Shown: positions 9,597 through 19,213, counted from the first letter of the stretch. The stretch: DNA of 64,000 nt from UBA3263 sp964586765 (GCA_964586765.1 CAZPHN010000005.1:28278-92277); one strand, 5' to 3'. A program made the numbers and translations. Notes: generated from the letters alone by a model not told the origin.

Positions 9597-10428
9597 TCCT
9601 GACCGATTCAATATCGCGCGAAATCTGCGTTTTCAGCTCCTCAAGCGAACTAAATTTCATTTCCTGACGCAAACGTCGCAAAAATTCCACTTTTAGCGTC
9701 TTTCCGTAAAGATTTCCGTCAAAATCGAGCAAATGAGCCTCAACCGTGACATCATTACCATTATCGAGAGTGGGTCGGCAGCCTATGTTGACAACCGCCT
9801 TATGCTCACCCACCTTTGCCTCATACACACCGTTGGGCGGCATAAGCGCGCCGGGACTTACGCGGATGTTGGCGGTAGGGAACCCGATAGTACGTCCAAC
9901 CTGCCTGCCGGTAACCACCTCGCCTTCGAGCGCGAACGGACGTCCGAGCATGTGGGCGGCGCGTTCCATCTCACCATTTTCAACCGCGCTGCGCACCTCC
10001 GATGAGCTAACACCCTCCTCGGGGAGTTCATCAGCAGTCAGGACCTCGACCGGTGCGCCGGCAAGCTCCGCGCCGCTGCGTCGGTCCGACCCAATCCGGT
10101 TATTAAACCCCATGAGCAACAGCCGGACCCCCTTGGCGCGCAGCATTTCAAGAAACTGCATCGCGTTCATGGCTCGCAACTCAGGCGTAAAATCAAGCCG
10201 GAGCGGTTCGACACCCTCTGCGCGCAGCAGCCTTTCCCGCTCAGACAAAGTGCATATTTGCGACGGAACAGCCTCGGGAGCCACTAACTCAAGCGGATGA
10301 CGGCTGAATGTCACCGCAACCGGTTCAAGTCCACGTCTACCAGCAACCTCCCTAAGCTGATGCAACAGGTGGCGGTGGCCGGCATGAACTCCATCAAAAA
10401 CTCCTACTACGGCAGCTTTATCAGGCAT
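9586..10428 (-). CDS. ribF: Bifunctional riboflavin kinase / FAD synthetase
   Basis: Phosphorylates riboflavin to FMN and adenylates FMN to FAD. N-terminal FAD-synthetase domain (about 1-145) with the nucleotidyltransferase start VGVFDGVHAGHRHLL and later GVSSSEVRSAV. C-terminal flavokinase domain (about 155-280) with GRTIGFPTANIR, PPNGVYEAKV and VNIGCRPT. Length 280 is near the usual 300. Starts 8 bases inside the HAD gene and overlaps tcdA, so translation is probably coupled. Confidence 0.96.
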   Translation of the reverse strand: MPDKAAVVGVFDGVHAGHRHLLHQLREVAGRRGLEPVAVTFSRHPLELVAPEAVPSQICTLSERERLLRAEGVEPLRLDFTPELRAMNAMQFLEMLRAKGVRLLLMGFNNRIGSDRRSGAELAGAPVEVLTADELPEEGVSSSEVRSAVENGEMERAAHMLGRPFALEGEVVTGRQVGRTIGFPTANIRVSPGALMPPNGVYEAKVGEHKAVVNIGCRPTLDNGNDVTVEAHLLDFDGNLYGKTLKVEFLRRLRQEMKFSSLEELKTQISRDIESVRNGK

Positions 10429-11050
10429 CAGCGGTAAGTTTTAACATATCATTCTCCGGCGTCACATGAACGGCATTGAAGCCGAGACGACGCGCTGCCT
10501 CGACATTTGCGGGACCATCATCAAAAAAGGTGGTGTCCTCCGGCTTGATGTCGAATTTTTTGAGCGCATATTCATAGATACACGCGTCAGGCTTACAGAC
10601 ACCTACCTCAAACGAGGTTACCGTGCCGTCAAAATAGTCACTCATCTCTCCGCCAAGCTTACGGAACTCCGGAACTATGTACCTTTCCCACATTATAGGA
10701 TTGGTATTGCTCAACATGTAGACTTTATGTCCGTTTTCGCGCAACCGGCGAAGTCTTTCAAGCCTTTCCTGAGGAATTCCGAGCAGAAAGCGACACAACG
10801 CCGCATCCAGTTCCTCATCAGTCACGCCCGGACGGAACCGACGGCGCACTTCATCGCGAAACTGCCCGGGAGTAATCTGACCAGCCTCGAGCAGCCCGAA
10901 CGCGCCATGCTGTTCATACGGGTCAAAAAACGAGTCGGCATCAGCCATACCCAGAGCCTCGAATGCCTTTACGGCATCCTCGCGCTTAATATCCATTACA
11001 ACGCCACCCAAATCAAAAAGCAGCACCGGTGTCAATTTATTTCCTTTCAT
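10421..11050 (-). CDS. HAD-superfamily IA phosphatase (YihX-like)
   Basis: Probable small-molecule phosphatase. HAD motifs: I LLFDLGGVVMD (nucleophile Asp; the usual second Asp is Gly, as in other FDLGGV-type members), II MLSNTN, III VCKPD, IV FFDDGPANVEAA. The cap domain is helical, about residues 20-90. YihX relatives act on alpha-glucose-1-phosphate, but the substrate cannot be read here. Lies between mltG and ribF; an FMN/riboflavin-precursor phosphatase role is possible from context but unproven. Confidence 0.85.
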   Translation of the reverse strand: MKGNKLTPVLLFDLGGVVMDIKREDAVKAFEALGMADADSFFDPYEQHGAFGLLEAGQITPGQFRDEVRRRFRPGVTDEELDAALCRFLLGIPQERLERLRRLRENGHKVYMLSNTNPIMWERYIVPEFRKLGGEMSDYFDGTVTSFEVGVCKPDACIYEYALKKFDIKPEDTTFFDDGPANVEAARRLGFNAVHVTPENDMLKLTADA

Positions 11051-11068
11051 AATCTTATTTTTACGTCA

Positions 11069-12079
11069 TTATTTAATTCCACGGGCATTGAGAGCCTGCT
11101 GATAGCGACGCGCATTCGCTTTATGGGTTGCAAAATCGCGTGCAAAGTTATGTCGACCCGAAAAGTCCTCCTTTGCACACATATACAGATAATTATTATC
11201 AGGAGCATTGAGAAAATCCTCCATTGTGCGTCGCTCGGGCATCCGTATGGGACCCGGAGGAAGTCCGTTGACCTTATATGTATTATAAGGTGAATCGACC
11301 TGAAGATGTTTGCCAAGTATGCGGCGCAGCGTAAAATCACCGACGGCATATTTTACCGTGGGGTCTGCCTGAAGTTTCATTCCGGATCTGACTCTGTTAA
11401 GGTAAAGCCGGGCAACTGTGGCACGCTCCTCCCGATTATTCGTTTCCTCCTCGGCAATGGAACAGAGTATAGCTACCTTGACCGGCGAAAGCCCGAGGGC
11501 GGCAGCCTTGGTCCGACGCTCATCGTTCCAGAATTTGTTTCGTTCGGCAAGCAGACGCGTAACGACCTCCTCAGCCGGAGTAGTCCAGTAAAATTCATAT
11601 GTATCAGGCAGGAAAGCTGCCAGATACTCTTCCTGTCCGAATCCTGCGCCGGGCAGAACCTCCTTCATGGCGTCATCGAAATCAGCCGGAGTGAAATCCA
11701 TGGCGGAGGCAACACGCGCGGCAAGCTGTCCGCGCGTACGTATATTATTAAAGGTAACGCGAACGGGTGTCTGCCGGCGGTTAACAAGCCGGCGGGCAAT
11801 GTCCTTGGCGCGGTCACCGGGCTTTACGAGATATGCGCCATGGGAATCGGTAGAGTCATCGGCAAAAACACGGTAGACAGCCATGACGCGCGCCGACGTC
11901 CGTTCACCCAGCGAGGAGCGCAGCGTATCTGCCAAGGCAGTGCGGTCAGTACCCTTCGGGACATAAATCCACACAGAGCTTTCCCCCGAAAATGGCGAAA
12001 GCATGTAACGCCACATGCCAAAACCTGCAATCAGGAGTGTAAACGCTATAATTATGGAAATAACCAGAATTTTCTTCAT
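11069..12079 (-). CDS. mltG: Endolytic murein transglycosylase MltG
   Basis: Inner-membrane enzyme that cleaves nascent peptidoglycan strands and sets glycan length. One N-terminal membrane segment (about 3-24), a LysM-like region to about 110, then the YceG domain with PDTYEFYW, the catalytic region SIAEEETNNREE (Glu210 by alignment with the family IVEKET), VARLYLNRV, LQADPTVKYA and NGLPPGPI. Length 336 matches the family. Promoter TAACTTTG is 7 bases before the ATG. First gene of an operon with a HAD, ribF and tcdA. Confidence 0.96.
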   Translation of the reverse strand: MKKILVISIIIAFTLLIAGFGMWRYMLSPFSGESSVWIYVPKGTDRTALADTLRSSLGERTSARVMAVYRVFADDSTDSHGAYLVKPGDRAKDIARRLVNRRQTPVRVTFNNIRTRGQLAARVASAMDFTPADFDDAMKEVLPGAGFGQEEYLAAFLPDTYEFYWTTPAEEVVTRLLAERNKFWNDERRTKAAALGLSPVKVAILCSIAEEETNNREERATVARLYLNRVRSGMKLQADPTVKYAVGDFTLRRILGKHLQVDSPYNTYKVNGLPPGPIRMPERRTMEDFLNAPDNNYLYMCAKEDFSGRHNFARDFATHKANARRYQQALNARGIK

Positions 12080-12086
12080 ATCGGTG

Positions 12087-12094
12087 CAAAGTTA
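12087..12094 (-). promoter_or_regulatory. -7 box of the mltG operon, abutting the start codon
   Basis: TAACTTTG on the minus strand ends 7 bases before the mltG ATG (12079). Initiation a few bases downstream would give an almost leaderless mRNA. No clear -33 TTTG is present. Confidence 0.6.
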
Positions 12095-12168
12095 CGCATT
12101 TTTCCGCGAACTTTTCACGTTTGGAGAGCGTTAAACATGTGTCATCACTTTAAAAATATGCTTCATTT

Positions 12169-13020
12169 ATGCGCAGACTCCTGTTTGTTATCTCCCTTAT
12201 AGTTTCCATAAGCTTCAGTGGCAAGTCACAGATTCTTGTCACCAACGATTCCATTACCCGTTTTGATACCGACTCGCTGCGCCGCGCTTATGACTCCGGT
12301 CCATATTTTACGTTTTACAAGGACAATTATTTTTCATTCGGAACAGCGATAGGTCCCAAGCCAACCCGCGCCAACTCGAATATCAAGTTCCAGATTTCAA
12401 TTCAGCAGAAACTTACGCGCTCCACGCTCCCGTGGGGAACTTACCTATACCTCTTTTATACCCAGAAATCGTTCTGGAACATCCTCGAAAAGTCCGCACC
12501 GATGACTGACCTTAACTTCAACCCCGGTATCGGATGGGCAAAACCGTTCTTCTCGGCGCACACCGGACGGTACCTTGGCAAGATGATGCTCATGTTCGAA
12601 CATGAGAGTAACGGACGTGACGGCGACGCATCACGCTCGTGGAACCGCATCAGTCTGGCGGGTCACGTACTGCTTGACGATAATATCATGGTGTCAGCCA
12701 AATGCTGGATTCCGATTGTCGACGGGCAGCAAAACCGCGATATTCTCCACTATATAGGAGTTTATCAGTGTGGTATTCAGGTAATGAGCGACAACCGCCG
12801 CTTTGGAGCGTCAGTAGTACTGACCAAACGCTGCGACTGGAATCCGCTAAACTTCAACGCTCAGGTTGAACTTAAATACAGGATTTTCCCTAAAGACAAC
12901 CAATATCTGTTCCTCCAGTATTACAACGGTTACGGCGAAGGTCTCCTTGAATACAACAAGTTTCACTCCCAGCTACGTGTAGGAATTTGCCTCAGTCCCA
13001 CCTTCTTCAGCGAGTATTAA
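12169..13020 (+). CDS. pldA: Outer-membrane phospholipase A (OMPLA/PldA family)
   Basis: Calcium-dependent outer-membrane phospholipase, a 12-strand barrel that removes misplaced phospholipids from the outer leaflet. Signal peptide 1-20. Family signatures: YTQKSFWN (about 98-104), then HESNGRDGDASRSWNR with His145, Ser147 and Asn159 equivalent to E. coli His142/Ser144/Asn156. The C-terminus ends in alternating barrel strands. Length 283 is usual. Stands alone between the divergent mltG and the next promoter; placement close to lpxB fits outer-membrane maintenance. Confidence 0.92.
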   Translation: MRRLLFVISLIVSISFSGKSQILVTNDSITRFDTDSLRRAYDSGPYFTFYKDNYFSFGTAIGPKPTRANSNIKFQISIQQKLTRSTLPWGTYLYLFYTQKSFWNILEKSAPMTDLNFNPGIGWAKPFFSAHTGRYLGKMMLMFEHESNGRDGDASRSWNRISLAGHVLLDDNIMVSAKCWIPIVDGQQNRDILHYIGVYQCGIQVMSDNRRFGASVVLTKRCDWNPLNFNAQVELKYRIFPKDNQYLFLQYYNGYGEGLLEYNKFHSQLRVGICLSPTFFSEY

Positions 13021-13110
13021 CATCTTTATGCACTTATGTGAATATACGTTAACGTATTAAAAAATAGTGGCAATTATGTTGCAAAGTAGGTTTTACGCAT
13101 TTTTATATGC

Positions 13111-13118
13111 TAACTTTG
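13111..13118 (+). promoter_or_regulatory. -7 box of the retropepsin-like/lpxB operon
   Basis: TAACTTTG ends 7 bases before the ATG at 13126, again predicting a leaderless or nearly leaderless transcript. Confidence 0.6.
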
Positions 13119-13125
13119 CAGCGCA

Positions 13126-14091
13126 ATGTTAAAAGAGAGAAAAAAATATTCCCTTCGTACCTTTGTGCTGTCGGTAATTGTTATCGCAGCTGTTCTTTTG
13201 GGTGTCTATGCCGCCGGAGTATACCAGATTTACAATTTCAATAACGAAATGACTATTCCGGAAGGCGAAGACAACCTGATAGCTTCGTTTATTCCTGATT
13301 CCGAAGGACATATCCGTACCGCTTCCGGTCAGGCAGTCAGGCTTGACATGGGGTCACGCCATTGCTATATTACCACCGAAACACTGGCTAAGATGAAGGA
13401 AGCCGGTTACCCCCTTGTTGAATATCCTACCCTTATCTATACCACGGGACCTGCCGGCAAATACCACATCTACACCCGCAAGGTTGTCATGCCCGTATCT
13501 CTCAATGTTCACCCCGACTCCGACAAGGTTGTTACGTTTAACAACGTAGAGCTTCTTATCTGGGACAGTAAAGACGGCAACACCCTCGGTATGGATTTCC
13601 TTGAAAGTTTCATCATTGAGCGCAATGTCGAAACCGGCGTAATTTCGCTTCTTCGCAAAGTACCTGATGACTACACCTACGTCTGTGACATCAATGGTCA
13701 CGACTCAACAGTAGGCGACATTATCGGTTACTCGCGTCGAGTTTACATTCCCCTGCAGGTCAACGATGAGGCTCCCCAGAACTACTATTTCGACACCGGT
13801 CGAGGAATCAGGTCATGCGAACTTGTCCAACCGCTGAAGAATGCAACCCGAGCCACTACAAAAGTCTACGCCGACTCAGTTACCGGACTGGCTACTCAGG
13901 ATAACTGCCGCGTATTGATTGGCAACCGTATGCGCTTTGCCCGCGTGACTTATTCAGACTCGCTCCATACCGACAAGTACTCCATAAATCCGTTCCGGAT
14001 ATTCAACGTCAGCTTTGTAATGGACTTGCCCAACCGCAAACTCTATTATAGCCGTGCTACCGAAACGACGGACTCCATTCCGCTTCTATAG
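13126..14091 (+). CDS. Membrane-anchored protein with two retropepsin-like half domains
   Basis: Function unknown. One N-terminal membrane segment (about 11-32), the rest predicted outside the cytoplasm. Two repeats resemble aspartyl-protease lobes: VRLDMGSRHCYIT (Asp74, DMG) followed by NTLGMDFLESFII, and YYFDTGRGIRSCEL (Asp223, a full DTG) followed by INPFRIFNVSFVMDL. The DTG and the G-(M/F)-hydrophobic flap-end pattern are typical of retropepsin-like folds; the first copy is degenerate, so activity is uncertain. It sits 11 bases before lpxB in the same operon, suggesting an envelope role. No family name can be assigned with certainty. Confidence 0.6.
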   Translation: MLKERKKYSLRTFVLSVIVIAAVLLGVYAAGVYQIYNFNNEMTIPEGEDNLIASFIPDSEGHIRTASGQAVRLDMGSRHCYITTETLAKMKEAGYPLVEYPTLIYTTGPAGKYHIYTRKVVMPVSLNVHPDSDKVVTFNNVELLIWDSKDGNTLGMDFLESFIIERNVETGVISLLRKVPDDYTYVCDINGHDSTVGDIIGYSRRVYIPLQVNDEAPQNYYFDTGRGIRSCELVQPLKNATRATTKVYADSVTGLATQDNCRVLIGNRMRFARVTYSDSLHTDKYSINPFRIFNVSFVMDLPNRKLYYSRATETTDSIPLL

Positions 14092-14102
14092 GAATCAAGC
14101 TA

Positions 14103-15221
14103 ATGATTTATATGCTATCTGCCGGCGAAGCGTCCGGTGACCTCCACGCTTCGCAACTTATCAGTGCGCTACGGACACAAGACCCGCAGGCGCGCTTCTG
14201 CTTTCTGGGAGGTGACATGATGGCTCAGGCCGCAGGATGCGCCCCATTGATTCATTATCGCGACATGGCATACATGGGTTTTGCCGATGTGGTCAGGCAT
14301 TTGCCTCAGGTCAGGCGCAATCTTGCCGCCGCAACCGCCCTGCTCCACCGCGTGAAGCCTGACGCGCTCATTCTGGTAGACTATCCGTCATTCAACCTCC
14401 GCATTGCTGCCGAAGCTTACAAAATAGGTATTCCCGTCTTTTACTATATCTCGCCCAAAGTATGGGCATGGAAAGAGTGGCGCGTCAAGGACATAAGTCG
14501 CCTTTGCCGGAGCGTATTGTCAATTTTACCGTTTGAACCGGAATTTTTTGCCGCTAAAGGTTATGACCGATGTGTCTACGTAGGCAATCCGTCAGTTGAA
14601 GAGATTGACAGCCGACTTGCGGCAGCTCCATCCGCAGCAGAGTTCCGCGCCAAGAATTCCCTCCCTGACAAACCTATCATAGCCCTCGTTCCGGGCAGCC
14701 GCGTTAGTGAAATCCGCTCAAATCTTCCCATAATGCTTGACGCCATTCGCCCTCTGCTTAAAAAGTATCAGGGAGTCATAGCTGCCGCCCCGGGAATTGA
14801 CCCGTCGCTCTATCCGGAGGGGGTAATGCGCGTCGAAGGACAGACCACAGACCTCATGGCGGCATCTGTAGCCGCACTTGTCACCTCAGGCACAGCCTCA
14901 CTTGAGGCGGCACTTGCGCGTGTGCCGCAAGTTGTATGCTACCGCCATAGCGGTTCACGCATTTTTTACACCGTCATGGAGCGGGTTTTGAAGATTCCTT
15001 ACGTTTCGCTGCCCAATCTGATTGCCGGACGCGAAGTTGTTCCGGAGCTTCTTCTCCATAAATGCACACCCGCGGCAGCTCTCCGCGCCCTTATCGACAT
15101 TTTACCTGACCATCCGGGACGCGAAGAACAGCTAAGGGGTTACGACCTTGTCCGCAGCAAGCTCGGCAACACCCACGCCGCAGCCACTGCCGCAGCCCAT
15201 ATCATCTCCGCCCTCAGTTGA
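14103..15221 (+). CDS. lpxB: Lipid-A-disaccharide synthase
   Basis: Joins UDP-diacylglucosamine and lipid X to make the lipid A disaccharide, a peripheral inner-membrane GT19 enzyme. Signatures: MLSAGEASGDLHASQLI, FLGGDMM, DYPSFNLRIA, YYISPKVWAWKEWR, LPFEPEFF, YVGNPSVEE, LVPGSRVSEI and VTSGTASLEAAL. Length 372 is typical. Co-transcribed with the retropepsin-like gene; its stop is 5 bases from the convergent rhamnose mutarotase gene and there is no terminator between them. Confidence 0.97.
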   Translation: MIYMLSAGEASGDLHASQLISALRTQDPQARFCFLGGDMMAQAAGCAPLIHYRDMAYMGFADVVRHLPQVRRNLAAATALLHRVKPDALILVDYPSFNLRIAAEAYKIGIPVFYYISPKVWAWKEWRVKDISRLCRSVLSILPFEPEFFAAKGYDRCVYVGNPSVEEIDSRLAAAPSAAEFRAKNSLPDKPIIALVPGSRVSEIRSNLPIMLDAIRPLLKKYQGVIAAAPGIDPSLYPEGVMRVEGQTTDLMAASVAALVTSGTASLEAALARVPQVVCYRHSGSRIFYTVMERVLKIPYVSLPNLIAGREVVPELLLHKCTPAAALRALIDILPDHPGREEQLRGYDLVRSKLGNTHAAATAAAHIISALS

Positions 15222-15226
15222 CGTAA

Positions 15227-15610
15227 TCAGTCGTAGAGGTGGAAAATACGGGTCATCATACGCCACTTTTCCGCAGATGTTGACCCCGGGCGACACAGCT
15301 GGAACGCCGCTACCGTAGCCTCCCATTCTGCCTGACGCGGCAAAGACGCGAGACGCGCCATAGCCTCGTCCCAGTCGAAATCGAGCGGGGTCTCTACAAT
15401 CATAAACAACCGATTGTCCAACAAGTAGATTTCCATTTCAAGGATGCCCACAGCACGAATACCTTCACGGATTTCGCGCCACTGGAATTCCTCGGAGTGT
15501 AACCGCTTGTACTCGGCAATCAGCGCAGGGTCATCGCGCAAATCCAACGTCTGACAGTATCTCTTTACCGGACCGCCATACTCCTTGACCTTATATCCTT
15601 CTGTTTTCAT
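15227..15610 (-). CDS. L-rhamnose mutarotase family protein
   Basis: Small ferredoxin-like fold protein that in characterised members interconverts the anomers of L-rhamnose. Features: KRYCQTLDLRDDPALIAEYKRLH, WREIREGIRAVGILEMEIYLL, RLFMIVETPLDFDWDEAM. The ATG at 15610 gives 127 residues; an upstream TTG at 15637 lies inside the -7 box and is rejected. No other rhamnose genes are nearby, so the true sugar may differ. Confidence 0.85.
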   Translation of the reverse strand: MKTEGYKVKEYGGPVKRYCQTLDLRDDPALIAEYKRLHSEEFQWREIREGIRAVGILEMEIYLLDNRLFMIVETPLDFDWDEAMARLASLPRQAEWEATVAAFQLCRPGSTSAEKWRMMTRIFHLYD

Positions 15611-15634
15611 AATACTAAAAGTGTTTATATCCCA

Positions 15635-15665
15635 CAAATTTACCCACTTTTATCATTACAGGCAA
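15635..15665 (-). promoter_or_regulatory. Promoter of the mutarotase gene
   Basis: Minus strand TTG (15665-15663), 20 bases, TAAATTTG (15642-15635), about 25 bases before the ATG. Confidence 0.6.
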
Positions 15666-15715
15666 TTCAGAAACAAAAAAATAAGATTTTTTTACATCTT
15701 TCTAATATTTTTAGT

Positions 15716-15723
15716 TATATTTG
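15716..15723 (+). promoter_or_regulatory. -7 box for the 1122-residue secreted protein
   Basis: TATATTTG, a full match to TAnnTTTG, 50 bases before the ATG at 15774. The upstream region is very T-rich but lacks a clear TTTG. Confidence 0.6.
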
Positions 15724-15773
15724 CACCCATAATATACCATGACAACAACTTACTAATCACATTAATAATTATT

Positions 15774-18700
15774 ATGAGAAAAGTCTTTACTCTAATGGCG
15801 AGCGCAGTCGTCAGCCTAACGACTACCGCTCTGGCTGTGCAGACACCTCCCGTCGGTACTCAGGTCGTAAACGCCGACTTTGATGGTGGAGCCAACCCGT
15901 TTACTAATGGTACAGTCATCGCATTACAGTGTCTTGACACAAATGGCGGCGCAGGTTATTATTTCAATGGTGCAGCCGCAAAGACTGCCAAATTCAGCAC
16001 TGCAAACCTCTATCGTGTTGTAACCGACGGAGAACGTTTCAAGCTCCAGAGCTTCACCAATGAGGATGAATACGTTGGACCTAAATCAGCGGCACCTAGC
16101 GCTCTCGTTGCCATGGTTTCCAGCGATGAAGCAGAAACTTTCGTAGCTTCTGTAGCAAGTCCCACCAATTGGACAACCAAACCGGCTGAAGTAGCAGCGG
16201 GCACCAACACAATCCGCTTCACCGCTTCAACCAACATGTTCCTCAACACCAATAATACGCCCGACGTTCCCAAATACTTCGGCGGTACAGGTGGTTTCTC
16301 CGCATGGTATGTTTTCAGCTTCTCCGATGAAGATATTTACAAACTTCAAAATCCGAGCTACGTTACCTTCAACTTCCCCGCATATGGTGACTTCCAGCCC
16401 TCGCCCGTAACCATTCCGGTATATCCCGGTGATACAGTTGACGGGGCATCCGTTCCCGCTCCTGATTATTTCACCGTTACCGGAATTGAGGGAACTGTTG
16501 AGGATGGTGCTACCCTTACCGTGACCGGTACATGGAATTTCCCCTTCCAGATCAATCATGTGTTCCGCGCTGACCTCCGCAAGAGTGCAGCACAGGGCTG
16601 CACGAAATGGACTGTTGTAGATAATCAGATCGGTACCCGCAATAATACGAACGCTGAAACCTTCTCCCCCGAAAATCTCTTCTATTTCAAAGGTCATGGC
16701 TTCAACGGAGATAATCGCTTAACCGTTACGCTTCATTCTGTTGCATGTCCAGATGAACAAGGCGTTGAATGTTCATCTAATAACAGTTCCAAAGGTTCGT
16801 TCACTGCAAACCCAACTCAGTGGATTGTCAAGAAAAATTCAACCGGCACCGATGGCATCTCTCTCCAGCACCCCGGTGTAGAGGTTGCTCACGCCAACGA
16901 TATTTCCGGTACACTCGGCGTTTGGAACCATACATTATCGCAGAACGACGGCGGCTCATTCATCCGCTTCTTCGATTTGACTGACGCTGACTTCGCTACC
17001 ACCACTTGGGAGCACAACGAGCGCACTTACACTCTCGATGCAACCTTGGTAGCTGCCGTTCAGGCTAATCCTACCGCTGACAATGTCCGCGCCGTATTCG
17101 ACATTGAAGAGCCCATGATGACTCTGACATTCAAGCGCAACGCCAACGATGCCAACCCCGTAATTGTAGAGCTCCCCTATCTGCCCTCAATTACCGAAGC
17201 TCCCGAATATCTCGGCTTCACTGTAACCGAATCAGAGTTCGTCATTGATAACTACGCAAAAATAACCTACGTTTTGAATGAGGGTACTCCCTTACGTATC
17301 TTCAACGAACGCGCTGAAAAGTATGTCCACGTTGACATTGAGAAAATGGCTCTGTACCAGACTCCCACTGTCGATGCTACCGTTGACTTTATCCGTATTC
17401 CCGTCGGCGAGGACGGAGCCTTCGTTCTCTACAACCCCGCTTCTGATACATTTGTCGGCAACATCCTCGGCACTCAGGCTGCAACAGCCGCAGTTCCCTT
17501 CGGTCAGACCCCCGTTAAATACTATACCGGAAAGCAGGAAGAGCCCATCTACATGGACTGGATCGGTAACCGTCCCAACGAGGAAGGCGGCATGAACTTC
17601 TTCAATGACTTCCAGCGCAATTTTGTTTGCGGCTATACATGGAATGACGGCGGTTCAAAGTGGATTATCATCACCAACAATGAGAACTTCGAAACCAACT
17701 GGGAGCTCCGCAAACAGTTAGTTGAAGGCAAAGGCCTCTACACCTACGCCCTTGAATATCTGGGCGAAGAAGACACCGACAATCTCGCTGAATTTGCTGA
17801 AAACTATGACTTCGGCGGCGACGTCAACCTCCCCGTTTCTGATGAAAACCGCGCCAAGATTGAAAAAATCAATGCCACAGTTCTGGCTGCCGCCGATAAA
17901 TATGTAGCAGAAGTAATGAATACCGATGACCTCTACACCATCCAGTCTGCAAGCGACAATCGCGGTGCCATTATCTATGACCCCGAAAACGATTGCATGA
18001 CCACCACCGGCGAAGGTGTGGAAGCTGACTCCAATAACGAAAACCACATCTGGGGCTTCGTTCAGGTTAACGGTAAGCACTACCTCTACAACCTCGGCGC
18101 ACAGAAATTTGCATCTGCCTATACTCCCCGCCTTGAGGGCACCGGCACCGCTACCTATGTATGGGGCGTAAGCGAAATCCCCACCGCCGTAACCCTCACT
18201 ACCGAAGCGTTCGGCAAGCAGGAAGCATTTGCCAACAACCGCTTCACCATTGAGGGCGGCAGAAACAACGCAGGAAATCCCGCCGGCATGATGATTATCA
18301 ACGGCAACCCCGACCCCTATAAGGTTCCCTGCTCATTAGGCGAAGGCAACATCACTGACGGCACTTCGTTCATCCTTACCGTGGTTGAAACCTCAGTCAT
18401 TGTCGACGAGATGGTAGCCAAGGCAACCGAAGGTCTCAACAAGGTCAACGAAACTATAGCCGGAATCAGCAAGGTTGAAGGCTGGAACGCCGAAGTTGAA
18501 GGCAAGATGGTAGGTCACCACACTCCCGAAGCCGTTGAAGATTTCAATACCGCAATCAACGCCGCTAAGGCAAACGCCGACAAGGAAGCAGCTCTCTATG
18601 ACGCTCTTGATGCCAAGGTAACATTCGAAATCGCCGAAAAGCGTCAGATTGTCAGGGGTCATGTATATACTATCGTTGACTCTGAAGGCAATGTTCACTA

Positions 18701-19142
18701 CACCGACGGCACCGAACACATTGCCGGCGAATTCACTAACGCTGATGCCGCTTACAGCTACTGGATTGCCGATACTTCATCAGAAGAAGGCTATGTCTGG
18801 TTCCTCCACAGCCATGAGTCAGATAAAGTTGCTGACCTTTATTATGACAAAGACATTGTAAACTTCATTATCAATGATGAAAACATATTCTTTGTACAGC
18901 CTACAGAGGAGCTCGGCAAGGTTAGCCTCATCAGCCCAATCACTAATACTCCCGTTGATGACAAGACTTACACCATCAGCTTTGTAAGCGAAAATGCCGC
19001 CGACGCTTCGACCAGCCACTTGGCTGAAATCAACGCCGACAGCAACAAGGCAGGTGCAATCTATGACCTGCAGGGTCGCAAGCTCGTTGTTCCCGTCAAG
19101 GGCATCAACATTATCAATGGAAAGAAAATTCTTGTAAAATAA
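15774..19142 (+). CDS. Large secreted protein with Por-secretion-like C-terminal tail, function unknown
   Basis: Start chosen at MRKVFTLM, which opens a clean signal peptide (about 22 residues) after a promoter at 15716; the frame is open 63 codons further up but that part covers the promoter. 1122 residues, exported. No enzyme motif recognised. Contains asparagine/threonine-rich beta-type regions, a module HYLYNLGAQKFA (about residue 770) shared with the 49.6-kb protein (YFLYNLGAGKFL), a helical segment about 870-960, and a tail IYDLQGRKLVVPVKGINIIN that resembles Bacteroidota secretion tails. Possibly an adhesin or carbohydrate-binding surface protein (inference). Monocistronic, with its own promoter and terminator. 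Confidence 0.8.
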   Translation: MRKVFTLMASAVVSLTTTALAVQTPPVGTQVVNADFDGGANPFTNGTVIALQCLDTNGGAGYYFNGAAAKTAKFSTANLYRVVTDGERFKLQSFTNEDEYVGPKSAAPSALVAMVSSDEAETFVASVASPTNWTTKPAEVAAGTNTIRFTASTNMFLNTNNTPDVPKYFGGTGGFSAWYVFSFSDEDIYKLQNPSYVTFNFPAYGDFQPSPVTIPVYPGDTVDGASVPAPDYFTVTGIEGTVEDGATLTVTGTWNFPFQINHVFRADLRKSAAQGCTKWTVVDNQIGTRNNTNAETFSPENLFYFKGHGFNGDNRLTVTLHSVACPDEQGVECSSNNSSKGSFTANPTQWIVKKNSTGTDGISLQHPGVEVAHANDISGTLGVWNHTLSQNDGGSFIRFFDLTDADFATTTWEHNERTYTLDATLVAAVQANPTADNVRAVFDIEEPMMTLTFKRNANDANPVIVELPYLPSITEAPEYLGFTVTESEFVIDNYAKITYVLNEGTPLRIFNERAEKYVHVDIEKMALYQTPTVDATVDFIRIPVGEDGAFVLYNPASDTFVGNILGTQAATAAVPFGQTPVKYYTGKQEEPIYMDWIGNRPNEEGGMNFFNDFQRNFVCGYTWNDGGSKWIIITNNENFETNWELRKQLVEGKGLYTYALEYLGEEDTDNLAEFAENYDFGGDVNLPVSDENRAKIEKINATVLAAADKYVAEVMNTDDLYTIQSASDNRGAIIYDPENDCMTTTGEGVEADSNNENHIWGFVQVNGKHYLYNLGAQKFASAYTPRLEGTGTATYVWGVSEIPTAVTLTTEAFGKQEAFANNRFTIEGGRNNAGNPAGMMIINGNPDPYKVPCSLGEGNITDGTSFILTVVETSVIVDEMVAKATEGLNKVNETIAGISKVEGWNAEVEGKMVGHHTPEAVEDFNTAINAAKANADKEAALYDALDAKVTFEIAEKRQIVRGHVYTIVDSEGNVHYTDGTEHIAGEFTNADAAYSYWIADTSSEEGYVWFLHSHESDKVADLYYDKDIVNFIINDENIFFVQPTEELGKVSLISPITNTPVDDKTYTISFVSENAADASTSHLAEINADSNKAGAIYDLQGRKLVVPVKGINIINGKKILVK

Positions 19143-19171
19143 CTTTTGCATTTAAACCACTATCTTAATGG

Positions 19172-19206
19172 GAGCGGTTGCCAAAACGGCAACCGCTCTT
19201 TTTTTC
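19172..19206 (+). terminator. Intrinsic terminator after the 1122-residue secreted protein gene
   Basis: GAGCGGTTGCC (19172-19182), loop AAAAC, GGCAACCGCTC (19188-19198), then seven T. An 11-bp perfect GC-rich stem. Confidence 0.93.
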
Positions 19207-19213
19207 ATATGCG

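Noticed and set aside
15585..15773. Upstream extension of the 1122-residue protein, hydrophobic in translation
   Set aside because: It overlaps the promoter at 15716-15723 and the mutarotase gene; the signal peptide begins cleanly at 15774.
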